From an uncultured Caulobacter sp. (GTDB lineage Bacteria > Pseudomonadota > Alphaproteobacteria > Caulobacterales > Caulobacteraceae), in contig NZ_CALCDX010000013.1 in NCBI RefSeq assembly GCF_937900395.1, forward strand, positions 1 through 61,669: a stretch of DNA of 61,669 nt, read 5' to 3'. Within the stretch, counting starts at the first letter, position 1. Each line of letters starts with the position of its first letter. The notes under the pieces were generated by a model, which saw only the letters and a list, made by a program, of their open reading frames with translations, did not search any database and was not told where the DNA came from. The translations under genes were made by a program, and so were the position numbers. Below are positions 54,260 to 61,669 of this stretch, piece by piece.

Positions 54260-54324
54260 ATGTTCCCCCGATTTTCTCCTGCTTTAGCGTGCTTCAGGCC
54301 ACGGGGGAAAGAGGCGGAACGCCG

Positions 54325-57057
54325 TTAGGCCAGCGCGCCCAGGCTGGCGCTCGCGCCCGGCGATCCATTATTCGACAAGCGGAGAATCTCGGTCACGAGG
54401 GCGGCCGGCGAAATCGGCTTGGCGGCGACCCCGTCCATGCCGGCGGCCTGGTAGGCGGCGCGCTGGTGGGCCATGACATTGGCGGTCAAGGCGATGATCG
54501 GGGCGCGCCCGGCTTCGCCTGGCAAGGCGCGGATTCGGCGCGCCGCCTCCAGCCCGTCCATGCCGGGCATCTGCACGTCCATCAGGATCAGGTCGAAGGC
54601 GCCGTCACGCGCCGCGGCGACGCCGGCGGCGCCGTCATCGGCCACCGAGACCGCGGCGCCCAGCTGCTCGAGGATGCGCCGGGCCACCAGCTGGTTCGTC
54701 GCATTGTCCTCGACCACCAGCACGCGCAGCCCCGCCAGCAGGTCCTCGGTCTCGCCCCCCGTCCCGATGGGTGCGATCGCCGGCGGCGCGGCGATGGTCA
54801 GGCTGAACGTCGAACCGACGCCCGGCTTCGAAACCAGGGTGATGTCGCCGCCCAGCATGCGCGCCAGGTTGCGGCTGATCGCCAGACCAAGGCCTGACCC
54901 GCCGAAGCGACGGGTGGTGCTGGCGTCGGCCTGCTGGAACCGGTCGAACAGGCGCCCCTGGGCCGCCAGCGGCACGCCGACGCCCGTGTCGATCACGTCG
55001 AATGCCAACCGCTGGTCCGTCGGCGCGCCCAACCGCCGCACCCGCACGGTGACGGAGCCCTTCACGGTGAACTTCACCGCGTTGCCGATCAGGTTGAACA
55101 AGGCCTGCCGCACCCGGGTCGCGTCCGTCTCGATCCAGCCCAGGTTCTGGACGATGTCGAGCTCCAGCCGCAGCCCCTTTTCAGACGCCGGTCCGGCCAG
55201 CAAACGCACGACGCCGCGCGCCAGCTCGGCCGGATCGACCGCCTCGCGGTTCAGCTCCAGCCGCCCCGCCTCGATACGGGAGATATCGATCACGTCGTCG
55301 AGCAGCGTCGACAGCATCTGGCCCGCGGCCAAGGCCTCGCCGAGCAGCTCGGCGTTTTCGCCATCGGGCAATTCGCGCTTGAGGACGTGGAGGACGCCGA
55401 GCACCCCGTTCATCGGGGTGCGGATCTCATGGCTCATATTGGCCAGGAACTGCGCCTTGGCCTCGCTGGCCGCCTGGGCGGCGCGCTCGGCGGCCATCAG
55501 GGCCAACTCCGCCCGTTTGTGTTCGTCGATGTCGAGCACCAGGCCGAACGCCTTGCGCGGACGACCACTGGGATCGCGCCTCACTTCGTGGAAGACGCGG
55601 ATCCAGCGGGTCTCGCCCTCCGACGGCGACAGGCGCACGTCGTATTCGTGGGCGCCGCGGTCGCCCGACCTCTTCCACTGGGCGGCGGCCGCGTAGAGCC
55701 TGGCGCGATCTTCGGGGTGGAGCATCGGCCAGATGGCCTCGCGCACGTCTTCGTATCCCACCCGACGACCCATCATGCGATGGAACTCGGGCGAGCCCCA
55801 AAAGGTCTTGCGCTCATGGTCGATCTCGTAGACGCCGGCCCGGGCCGCGCCCAGGGCGACCTTCAGCCGCCGCGCATTGATGCGAGCCTCCCGCCGCGCG
55901 GCCGCCAGGGCCGTCACGTCGTCCATATAGGTGATGACACCGACGATCTCGCCGTTCACGTCGCGCCAGGGCCGCGCCTCCCAGCGCAGACAGTGCTCGC
56001 CGCCCTCGGCGTCGAGCAGACGATCCTCGCGGCGGGTCACGGTTTCGCCCGACAAGGCCCGGGCCACGCCGGCGACGAACCGGCGGCGGCTGCCGCCGGT
56101 CAGTTCGTCCAGCGACTTGCCGATCACGTCCGCCTCGGAGGCCTTGAAGATCTCGAGGAACTTGGGGCTGACGAGGCGAAGACGCATGTCGATGTCGTAA
56201 ACGCCGACCGCGAACGGCGCGTCCTCGATCAACCGGCGCGCGCGGCGTTCGCTCCAGATCGCCTTGTCCCGGCTGCGCGCCACGTCGGTGATGTTCTGCG
56301 AGATGCCCTTCAGCGCGTAGATGCCGCCCGGGCGTGGCTCGGCGCGGTAGGTGCTGCGGAAGGTCAGCCAGCGGCCGTGGTCCCCTCGCAGCCGGTACTC
56401 CATCGTTCCGCCCTCGCCCGTGGCGACGGCCCGTTTGAAGGCGTCGCTCACCTTGGCGCGCTGCTCGGGCGCGACCCGTTCGAAGAACAGCGCGGTCGTG
56501 GCGATGTCGGCGGGCATGAGGCCCAACGGGGCCAGAGCATCCGGAGCCCAGTCGACCAGGCCGGTTTCGGGCTCATAGGTCCAGACGCCGATCCCGGCGG
56601 CCTCGGCCAGCATCTCGCGCGTCCGCCGCGCGGTCTCCAGCTCGGTCCGGGCCTCCACGTCACTGGAGACGTCGTGCATCAGCCCGATCATCTCGCCGTT
56701 GGGCCCAAGGCGAGAGCGGCCCTGCAGCCACACCGCGCGACCATCCTTGCAGAGGAAGCGGACCTCGTTGATCGCCCAGCCCACGTCGCGCAGGCGACGC
56801 GAGGAGCCGATCAGATCGGCGTGGCTGTCGGGATGCACGAACTTGATGGTGGGACGTCCCACCAGCTCGTCGGCGGACCAGCCGGTGAGCGTGGTCCAGG
56901 CGCCGTTCACGCGGACGAAGCGGCCTTCCGGCGAGACGATGGCGAAGAGGTCGCTGGCGTTGTCGAAGAACCAGCGCGCCGCCTCGCCCTCGTCAAAGGA
57001 CGAGGACGCTTGAGCGGTCGTATCGACACCCACCCCTCTGTTCGCCGGCTCCGGCAT
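54325..57057 (-). CDS. hybrid sensor histidine kinase with PAS domains
   Basis: The 910-residue protein has about four PAS domains (starting near 25, 155, 275 and 395), then HisKA with the phosphorylated His in NMSHEIRTPMNG (about 536-547), the HATPase with NLIGNAVKFT and GGSGLGLAISRNLA (about 640-730), and a C-terminal receiver domain with LILMDVQMPGMDG (about 825-837; phosphoacceptor Asp). No membrane span, so it is a cytoplasmic sensor. GGAG lies 5 nt upstream of the ATG at 57057; a longer frame to 57132 is less likely. The downstream regulator is not in the window. Confidence 0.93.
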   Translation of the reverse strand: MPEPANRGVGVDTTAQASSSFDEGEAARWFFDNASDLFAIVSPEGRFVRVNGAWTTLTGWSADELVGRPTIKFVHPDSHADLIGSSRRLRDVGWAINEVRFLCKDGRAVWLQGRSRLGPNGEMIGLMHDVSSDVEARTELETARRTREMLAEAAGIGVWTYEPETGLVDWAPDALAPLGLMPADIATTALFFERVAPEQRAKVSDAFKRAVATGEGGTMEYRLRGDHGRWLTFRSTYRAEPRPGGIYALKGISQNITDVARSRDKAIWSERRARRLIEDAPFAVGVYDIDMRLRLVSPKFLEIFKASEADVIGKSLDELTGGSRRRFVAGVARALSGETVTRREDRLLDAEGGEHCLRWEARPWRDVNGEIVGVITYMDDVTALAAARREARINARRLKVALGAARAGVYEIDHERKTFWGSPEFHRMMGRRVGYEDVREAIWPMLHPEDRARLYAAAAQWKRSGDRGAHEYDVRLSPSEGETRWIRVFHEVRRDPSGRPRKAFGLVLDIDEHKRAELALMAAERAAQAASEAKAQFLANMSHEIRTPMNGVLGVLHVLKRELPDGENAELLGEALAAGQMLSTLLDDVIDISRIEAGRLELNREAVDPAELARGVVRLLAGPASEKGLRLELDIVQNLGWIETDATRVRQALFNLIGNAVKFTVKGSVTVRVRRLGAPTDQRLAFDVIDTGVGVPLAAQGRLFDRFQQADASTTRRFGGSGLGLAISRNLARMLGGDITLVSKPGVGSTFSLTIAAPPAIAPIGTGGETEDLLAGLRVLVVEDNATNQLVARRILEQLGAAVSVADDGAAGVAAARDGAFDLILMDVQMPGMDGLEAARRIRALPGEAGRAPIIALTANVMAHQRAAYQAAGMDGVAAKPISPAALVTEILRLSNNGSPGASASLGALA

Positions 57058-57148
57058 CCAATCTCCGCAAGGTTTGGCGGATCGTGCGGCGCAACCGTAA
57101 ACTTTAGGTTCGCGATACCGATGTTCTCGCAACCGTCGCCCGGAAAAA

Positions 57149-57832
57149 TCAGACCTCGGCCCATTGCCGCAGCAGGTTGTGATAGACGCCCGTCAGCGAG
57201 AGGATCCCCTCCTCGTCCTGACCGGTCTTTCGCGACAAACGCTGGATGGCGACGTCCATGTCCAGCAGCAGGCTGCGCTTAACGTCGTCGCGCACCAGGC
57301 TCTGGATCCAGAAGAAGCTGGCGACTCGCGCGCCGCGGGTCACCGGCGTGACATGATGCAGACTGGTGCTGGGATAGAGGATCGCGTCCCCCGCCCCCAG
57401 CTTGACCATGTGGTCGCCGTAGAGGTCGTTCACGACCAGCTCGCCGCCGTCATAGTCCTCCGGCTCGGCCAGGAAGAGCGTGCACGAGAGGTCGGTGCGC
57501 AGCTTGAGGCCGGTCACCGGATCGCGGCGGATCGAGTTGTCGACGTGGTCCTTGAAGCCCATGCCCTCGCCATAACGGTTGAACATCGGCGACAGGATGG
57601 TGTGCGGCAGGGCGGCCGACACGAACAGCGGGTTGGCCTCCAGCGCCTGGACGATGATCGCCCCGACATGCCTGGCCTCGGCGCTCTCCTGCGGCAGCTG
57701 CTCGTTGTTCTTGGCCATGGCGGCCTGGAAGCCGGAGGTCACGTTGCCGTCGACCCACGGACCAGCGTCGAGGATCGCGCGGCACTCGGCGACCTGGGCC
57801 TTGGTCAGCACTTCGGGGATCTGCAGCATCAT
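57149..57832 (-). CDS. piuC: PKHD-type Fe(II)/2-oxoglutarate hydroxylase PiuC
   Basis: The 227-residue oxygenase (YbiX/PiuC family) has the metal site HVD in KDHVDNSIRRD (about 93-103), the second His in LHHVTPVTRG (about 155-164), and the DYDGGELVV strand before it. PiuC proteins lie next to siderophore receptors and are induced by iron starvation; their substrate is not fixed. The ATG at 57832 has AGG 9 nt upstream; an earlier ATG at 57841 would have AGG just 1 nt away. The gene follows the Fiu-like receptor in the same direction, with a terminator between. Confidence 0.92.
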   Translation of the reverse strand: MMLQIPEVLTKAQVAECRAILDAGPWVDGNVTSGFQAAMAKNNEQLPQESAEARHVGAIIVQALEANPLFVSAALPHTILSPMFNRYGEGMGFKDHVDNSIRRDPVTGLKLRTDLSCTLFLAEPEDYDGGELVVNDLYGDHMVKLGAGDAILYPSTSLHHVTPVTRGARVASFFWIQSLVRDDVKRSLLLDMDVAIQRLSRKTGQDEEGILSLTGVYHNLLRQWAEV

Positions 57833-57918
57833 GAGAGACATCCTATTTGCGAACCATTCCTAGCTGGATCGGCCGGCCTTTCCCTTGATCCGCATCAGAT
57901 CATCGCCCGGATCGAAAG

Positions 57919-57955
57919 GAAAAACGCCCCGGCCGACGAAAGCCGGACGGGGCGT
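57919..57955 (-). terminator. intrinsic terminator of the siderophore receptor gene
   Basis: On the minus strand the AACGCCCCG (reverse of 57955-57947) pairs with CGGGGCGTT (57930-57922), followed by TTTTT (57923-57919). It lies just after the receptor stop at 57983. Confidence 0.85.
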
Positions 57956-57982
57956 TGGAGTGAAGCGCCTACAAGGGGAGGA

Positions 57983-60292
57983 TCAGTACTTCACGTTCAA
58001 GGTCAGGATCGCCTGGCGACCCGGCGCCGGATCGGCGTGGTGTACGCCGTTGGTGCGCAGGATGTAGCGCTCGTCCGTCAGGTTCTGGACGTTGAGCTGC
58101 AGGTTGGCCTTGTCGCTCAGCTTCCACGAGGCGAACGCGTCGTAGCGGGTGTACGAAGGCGCGAAGACCTTGTTGGTCCCGCCGCCGGCGCCGCCCTGAT
58201 TGCCGCCGAACATCTTCGACACGTAGTAGACACCGCCGCCAAGCGAGAGTTGCGGCAGAACGCGGTAGGTCGTGAACAGGCTGACCGTGTTCTTCGGCGT
58301 GTTGGCCAGCGGGTCGCCGATGTTGACGCTGGTGTAGGGGCCCTTCACCAGTTCGCTGTCCATGTAGGTATAGCCGCCGAACACTTGCCAGGCGCGGGTC
58401 ACATAGCCCGAGACGCCGAGCTCGACGCCCTGCACACGCACTTCGCCGGCCTGGGCGATCTCGGTCGCGCTAAGCGCGATCTGGGCGTTCTTGCGCTCGG
58501 TGCGGAACACCGCGCCCGACAGCGCCAGCTTGTCGTTGAAGACGTTCCACTTGGCGCCGGCCTCGATGCTGGTGGTGTCCTCGGGATCCAGCACGACCTG
58601 GGCCGGGGTGGCGGCGGTGTTCTGGTCGCCGCCGGCGATGTTCGGCGGCGTCGAGGAGGTGGCGTACGAGACGTACAGGCTGCTGGACGGGGTCGGCTTG
58701 TAGTTCAGGCCGATCTGGTAGTTGACGAAGTCCCAGCCGCCCTTGGGCAGGCTCGTATAGGTCACGCCCGTCACGACGCCATTGGCGCTGGTGGCCGTGG
58801 CGTTGACGCCCTGGGTCGAATAGTCGTCGTAGCGGACGCCGATGTTCAGCAGCAGCTTGTCGGTCAGGTCGATCGTGTCGAAGGCGTAGATCGAGCCGTT
58901 GCGGGTCTTGGAGGTCGAGAGCGGACCGCGGTTGATCACGCCGGTCCAGGCGTCGCCCGGATTGGGCGCGTAGAGCCGCGTGCAGTCCCCCGTTCCCGCG
59001 CCGGTGAAGCCGGCCGGGCAGGCCGAGCCCGCCGTGGTGAAGATCACGTAGGTCGCGTTGTCGTTGACCTCGCGCGAGAGCTCGACGCCGATGTTGAAGC
59101 GGTTCTTCAGGCCGGCCAGCTCGAACTTGCCGGTCAGGTCGGTGACGAAGGCGGTGGTGGTGGTCTCGTTCCAGCGCGACTTGGTCCCGCGCTTCATCCA
59201 CCACTCGCCAGCCACGAACTGCGCCGCGCCGCCGTCGCCCGGATTGGTGACCAGATAGTCGTTCAGCGTCTTGCCGTAGCGGACCACCTGACGGATCGAA
59301 AGGTTTTCATTGATCTCGTGACGGACGGCGACCGTGGCGATGTCGGCCTTGGTCTTCATCCAATCGCGGTCGAGGCCGTAATAGGCCTCACGCGAGACGT
59401 CCAGGATGCCGCTGGCCGGCCGCGTGCGGCTATCCGTGCCGGCCGCGCCCCACGTGCGCTTGGACGCCAGCGGGATGCCGTAGTCCGGGTCCTGGTCGGT
59501 GTCGAGGTGATAGTAGGTCAGCGTGGCCTGGGTGTCGGTGTCGATGCCCAAGGCCAGCGAAGGGGCCACGCCCCAGCGCTTGAAGGATACGCTGTCGCGG
59601 CCGGGCGTGTCGCCGCCCGTCGCCATCAGGTTCAGGCGGAAGGCCGCGTTCTTGGCGAAGGCGTAGTTGCCGTCGGCGGTGACGCGGTAATACTGGTCCG
59701 TGCCGGCGGCGGCCGAACCGCCCACGAAGCTGTCGGCCTTGGGGGTCTTGGACGACAGGTTGATGCTGCCGCCGCCCGAGCCGCGCCCGCTATAGACCGA
59801 GTCCGGCCCCTTGATCACTTCGACCTGTTCAAGGTTGAACACTTCGCGCGTCTGACCGCCCGTGTCGCGCACGCCGTCGACGAAGACATTGTTGCCCGAG
59901 CTCTGGCCGCGGATGAACGGACGGTCGGCCAGCGGCTGGCCGCCCTCGCCCGCGCCGAAGGTGATGCCGGGCGACGTGCGCAGGATGTCCTGCAGCGAGG
60001 TCGCGGCGGTCTGCTCGATGATCGTGGAGGGAATGACCGTCACCGAGCGCGGCGTGTCCAGCAGCGGCGCGGTGAATTTGCTCGAGGACGGGTCGGCCAC
60101 GCGCTTGGCGTCGATCTTCACCGACGAAACCTCGGTGCTGTCCGCCGCGGGCGCGGTGGCGATCGGAGCGTTGGCGTCGGGCGCGGCGGCGGCGGTCTGG
60201 GCCAGGCCGAGGCCCGCGAGGCCCGCGACGGCGGCGGCGCCCAGGGCGCGACGAGGCCGGCTCACAATGCCGGCGAAGGTCGGATTACGCAT
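57983..60292 (-). CDS. fiu: TonB-dependent siderophore receptor (Fiu-like)
   Basis: The 769-residue receptor has a signal peptide (basic start, hydrophobic core ending QTAAAA, about residues 1-37), a plug with DTPRSVTVIPSTIIEQ, PGITFGAGEGGQPLADRPFIRG, VFVDGVRDTGGQTREVFNLEQVEVIKGPDSVYSGRGSGGGSINL, and a barrel ending in LTLNVKY. The siderophore-receptor signature DGVRDTG fits the catecholate Fiu/CirA group. The adjacent piuC gene and the Fur-like site upstream support iron uptake; the exact ligand is inference. Confidence 0.93.
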   Translation of the reverse strand: MRNPTFAGIVSRPRRALGAAAVAGLAGLGLAQTAAAAPDANAPIATAPAADSTEVSSVKIDAKRVADPSSSKFTAPLLDTPRSVTVIPSTIIEQTAATSLQDILRTSPGITFGAGEGGQPLADRPFIRGQSSGNNVFVDGVRDTGGQTREVFNLEQVEVIKGPDSVYSGRGSGGGSINLSSKTPKADSFVGGSAAAGTDQYYRVTADGNYAFAKNAAFRLNLMATGGDTPGRDSVSFKRWGVAPSLALGIDTDTQATLTYYHLDTDQDPDYGIPLASKRTWGAAGTDSRTRPASGILDVSREAYYGLDRDWMKTKADIATVAVRHEINENLSIRQVVRYGKTLNDYLVTNPGDGGAAQFVAGEWWMKRGTKSRWNETTTTAFVTDLTGKFELAGLKNRFNIGVELSREVNDNATYVIFTTAGSACPAGFTGAGTGDCTRLYAPNPGDAWTGVINRGPLSTSKTRNGSIYAFDTIDLTDKLLLNIGVRYDDYSTQGVNATATSANGVVTGVTYTSLPKGGWDFVNYQIGLNYKPTPSSSLYVSYATSSTPPNIAGGDQNTAATPAQVVLDPEDTTSIEAGAKWNVFNDKLALSGAVFRTERKNAQIALSATEIAQAGEVRVQGVELGVSGYVTRAWQVFGGYTYMDSELVKGPYTSVNIGDPLANTPKNTVSLFTTYRVLPQLSLGGGVYYVSKMFGGNQGGAGGGTNKVFAPSYTRYDAFASWKLSDKANLQLNVQNLTDERYILRTNGVHHADPAPGRQAILTLNVKY

Positions 60293-60369
60293 CTTGATCT
60301 TGTCCCCAGAGGGCGCTCACTCGCCCTTCCTGAAATTGCGAGGCGTTATTAGCGACCTTGAGACGCAGT

Positions 60370-60388
60370 CGCAATGATAATCGTTCGC
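60370..60388 (-). promoter_or_regulatory. candidate Fur box of the siderophore receptor
   Basis: The sequence CGCAATGATAATCGTTCGC matches the classical Fur consensus (built from GATAAT repeats) at 13 of 19 positions, including AATGATAATC without change. It lies 78 bp before the receptor start, where iron-loaded Fur would block transcription. Confidence 0.6.
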
Positions 60389-60483
60389 AGTTGCGCTGAG
60401 GAACCCGAAAACCTCGGCTTCAGGGTTTGCTTGACGGCGGCGACGGCCCGCGCTTCCTATCGCCCCTTCATTTGGAGCTGCTT

Positions 60484-61185
60484 ATGAAATCCGTCGTCGT
60501 CGCCGCCGCATTCCTGGCCCTGGCAAGCGGCGCCCAGGCCTCCGACCTGAAGTCGTGCGCGGTCCCCGCGACGGTGACGCCGGCCCCATCCGAAGTTCCG
60601 CCGCCGAACGAAATCCACACGGACGTGCCGATCGCGGCCTATCTGCTGGCGCTGTTCTGGTCGCCAGAGTCGTGCCGCGCCGGTATCCCCGAGTCCGACA
60701 AGGCCATCCAGTGCCAGGCCAACAGCTTCGGCTTCACGGTGCATGGCCTGTGGCCGAACGGGCCGGACAAGGTCCATCCCCGCTATTGCCGTCCCAGCCC
60801 GCCCATGAGCCCGGCGACGGTGAAGGCCAACCTCTGCATGACGCCCTCGCCCTGGTTGCTGCAGCACGAGTGGCAGGCGCACGGCACCTGCCACTGGGAC
60901 ACGCCCGAGGCCTATTTCAAGAAGGCCCGCAAGATCCGCGAGAAGCTGAACGTGCCCGATCTCGATCCCGGCGCCGACGGCGTGATGACGGCGGGCGAAA
61001 TCCGCAAGGCCTTCCTCGACCGCAACCGCAAGCTCGCGCCCGAGGACCTCAACGTCCGGGTCAAGGACGGCCGGCTGACCGAAGTCTGGGTCTGCATGGA
61101 CCTGAAGTTCAAGTGGGCCGCCTGCCGAGGCGGCAATGGCGTTCCCGACATGGCGGTCGTGAAGGTGACGCCGAAACGGGGATAG
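60484..61185 (+). CDS. secreted ribonuclease T2
   Basis: The 233-residue enzyme has a signal peptide (MKSVVVAAAFLALASGAQA). Both catalytic boxes are present: CAS I as FTVHGLWPNG (His near 85) and CAS II as HEWQAHGTCH (about 129-138, with Glu and His). Several cysteines outside the boxes should form disulfides. It is an endoribonuclease without base preference that feeds on exogenous RNA in the periplasm. GGAG lies upstream of the ATG at 60484. The gene diverges from the siderophore receptor. Confidence 0.95.
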   Translation: MKSVVVAAAFLALASGAQASDLKSCAVPATVTPAPSEVPPPNEIHTDVPIAAYLLALFWSPESCRAGIPESDKAIQCQANSFGFTVHGLWPNGPDKVHPRYCRPSPPMSPATVKANLCMTPSPWLLQHEWQAHGTCHWDTPEAYFKKARKIREKLNVPDLDPGADGVMTAGEIRKAFLDRNRKLAPEDLNVRVKDGRLTEVWVCMDLKFKWAACRGGNGVPDMAVVKVTPKRG

Positions 61186-61202
61186 GACGCCTATCGAGGA
61201 GG

Positions 61203-61320
61203 ACCGTCATCCCGCGGCTTTTTCGCGGGACCCCTTTCTCCGCCGCAAGTGCGGGGCGGAAGTCCGCTCTCACGTGAAAGCTGAACCATGGGTCCCGCGC
61301 ATGAAGCGCGGGATGACGGT
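61203..61320. repeat. REP-like paired inverted repeat
   Basis: ACCGTCATCCCGCG (61203-61216) is the exact reverse complement of CGCGGGATGACGGT (61307-61320). Inside lie GCGGGACCC (61225-61233) and its inverse GGGTCCCGC (61290-61298). Each half can itself fold (CCCGCG/CGCGGG and TCCCGCGC/GCGCGGGA), so it is a pair of REP hairpins around a core. Such GTCATCCCGC units are repeated in many alphaproteobacterial genomes. It lies between convergent genes and may end both. Confidence 0.7.
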
Positions 61321-61331
61321 TACTCTGGAAG

Positions 61332-61669
61332 TTACCCCTCGATAAAGGCCAGCAAATCGCGGTTGATGGTCTCGGCCTCCGTGGTGGCCATGCCGTGCGG
61401 GAAGCCGGGATAGGTGATCAGCTTGCCGTTCTTGACCAGCTTGATGGCCAGTTCGGCGCTGTCGGCGATCGGGACGATCTGGTCATCCTCGCCGTGCAGG
61501 ATCAGCACCGGGACGTCGATGGCCTTCAAGTCCTCGGTGAAGTCCGTTTCCGAGAAGGCGGTGATGCAGTCGTAGTGGGCCTTGGCGCCGCCCATCATGC
61601 CCTGGCGCCACCAGTTCTCGACCGTGGCCGGCGAGACCTTCGCGCCGTCGCGGTTGAAGCCGTAGAACG
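61332..61669 (-). CDS. alpha/beta hydrolase, haloperoxidase-like (partial)
   Basis: The gene enters from beyond the window; 112 codons are visible. They match the C-terminal half of non-heme chloroperoxidase-type hydrolases: FYGFNRDGAKVSPATVENWWRQGMMGGAKAHYDCITAFSETDF in pieces, the acidic triad residue in LILHGEDDQIVPI, and the triad histidine in YPGFPHGMATTEAE. The nucleophile elbow lies outside the window. Reaction unknown; many are esterases. Confidence 0.9.
   Translation of the reverse strand, partial: FYGFNRDGAKVSPATVENWWRQGMMGGAKAHYDCITAFSETDFTEDLKAIDVPVLILHGEDDQIVPIADSAELAIKLVKNGKLITYPGFPHGMATTEAETINRDLLAFIEG

Noticed and set aside
57164..60352. A 1062-codon frame opposite piuC and the siderophore receptor
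   Set aside because: It spans two real genes and an intrinsic terminator and has no recognisable domain.

Overview
The window is GC-rich chromosomal DNA that looks like Caulobacter or a close relative. Reasons: the gene orders hemC-hemD-mitofilin-like-hemY diverging from tsaD-gpsA-yciI, the moaA-moaD-moaE-moaB-moaC run, the TonB-dependent receptors, the many very long antisense open frames typical of a GC-rich genome, and the protein styles. This assignment is inference; no 16S or marker search was possible.

Layout. (1) 1-8200: a small membrane protein, a GNAT acetyltransferase with no stop of its own, and a fatty-acid beta-oxidation operon (two acyl-CoA dehydrogenases, a small secreted protein, FadA thiolase, FadB-type multifunctional enzyme) closed by a clear intrinsic terminator. 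(2) 8273-12299: a proline-rich one-membrane-span protein, a TonB-dependent receptor with a small YfiR-like exported protein upstream, and a small hypothetical protein. (3) 12471-35948: a 23.4 kb genomic island inserted in the 3' end of tRNA-Thr(CGU). A perfect 50-bp direct repeat marks both ends, and the intact tRNA is rebuilt at the right end. (4) 35979-61669: chromosome again, with heme synthesis genes, tsaD, gpsA, a chemoreceptor, molybdopterin synthesis, a molybdenum hydroxylase with its MocA-like cofactor transferase, a precorrin-2 dehydrogenase-like protein, an MFS transporter, a hybrid histidine kinase, a PiuC/siderophore-receptor pair with a candidate Fur site, RNase T2, and a truncated alpha/beta hydrolase at the edge.

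The island is the accessory heart of the window. Its left part is a mobility and control module: tyrosine integrase, MarR-like regulator, AlpA/excisionase-like protein, MerR-like DNA-binding protein, and a small protein with all three HUH Rep motifs. Its right part is a defence block arranged around one WYL-domain regulator of the CapW/BrxR type. Leftward from a shared divergent promoter run a DUF3892 protein, an RmuC-like putative nuclease and a complete type I Zorya system (zorA, zorB, zorC, zorD, each overlapping the next by 4 bp). Rightward run the WYL gene, hsdM, hsdS, a DUF262+HNH protein and hsdR, tightly packed (overlapping junctions or a 3-bp gap). The promoters for the two directions overlap each other between inverted-repeat arms, which suggests one regulator controls both defence arms. 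The least described parts are the link of RmuC and DUF3892 to Zorya, the DUF262-HNH gene inside a type I restriction operon, and the HUH protein.

No CRISPR array, rRNA or insertion sequence was seen. All calls rest on reading the sequence and on family knowledge; no database search was done.
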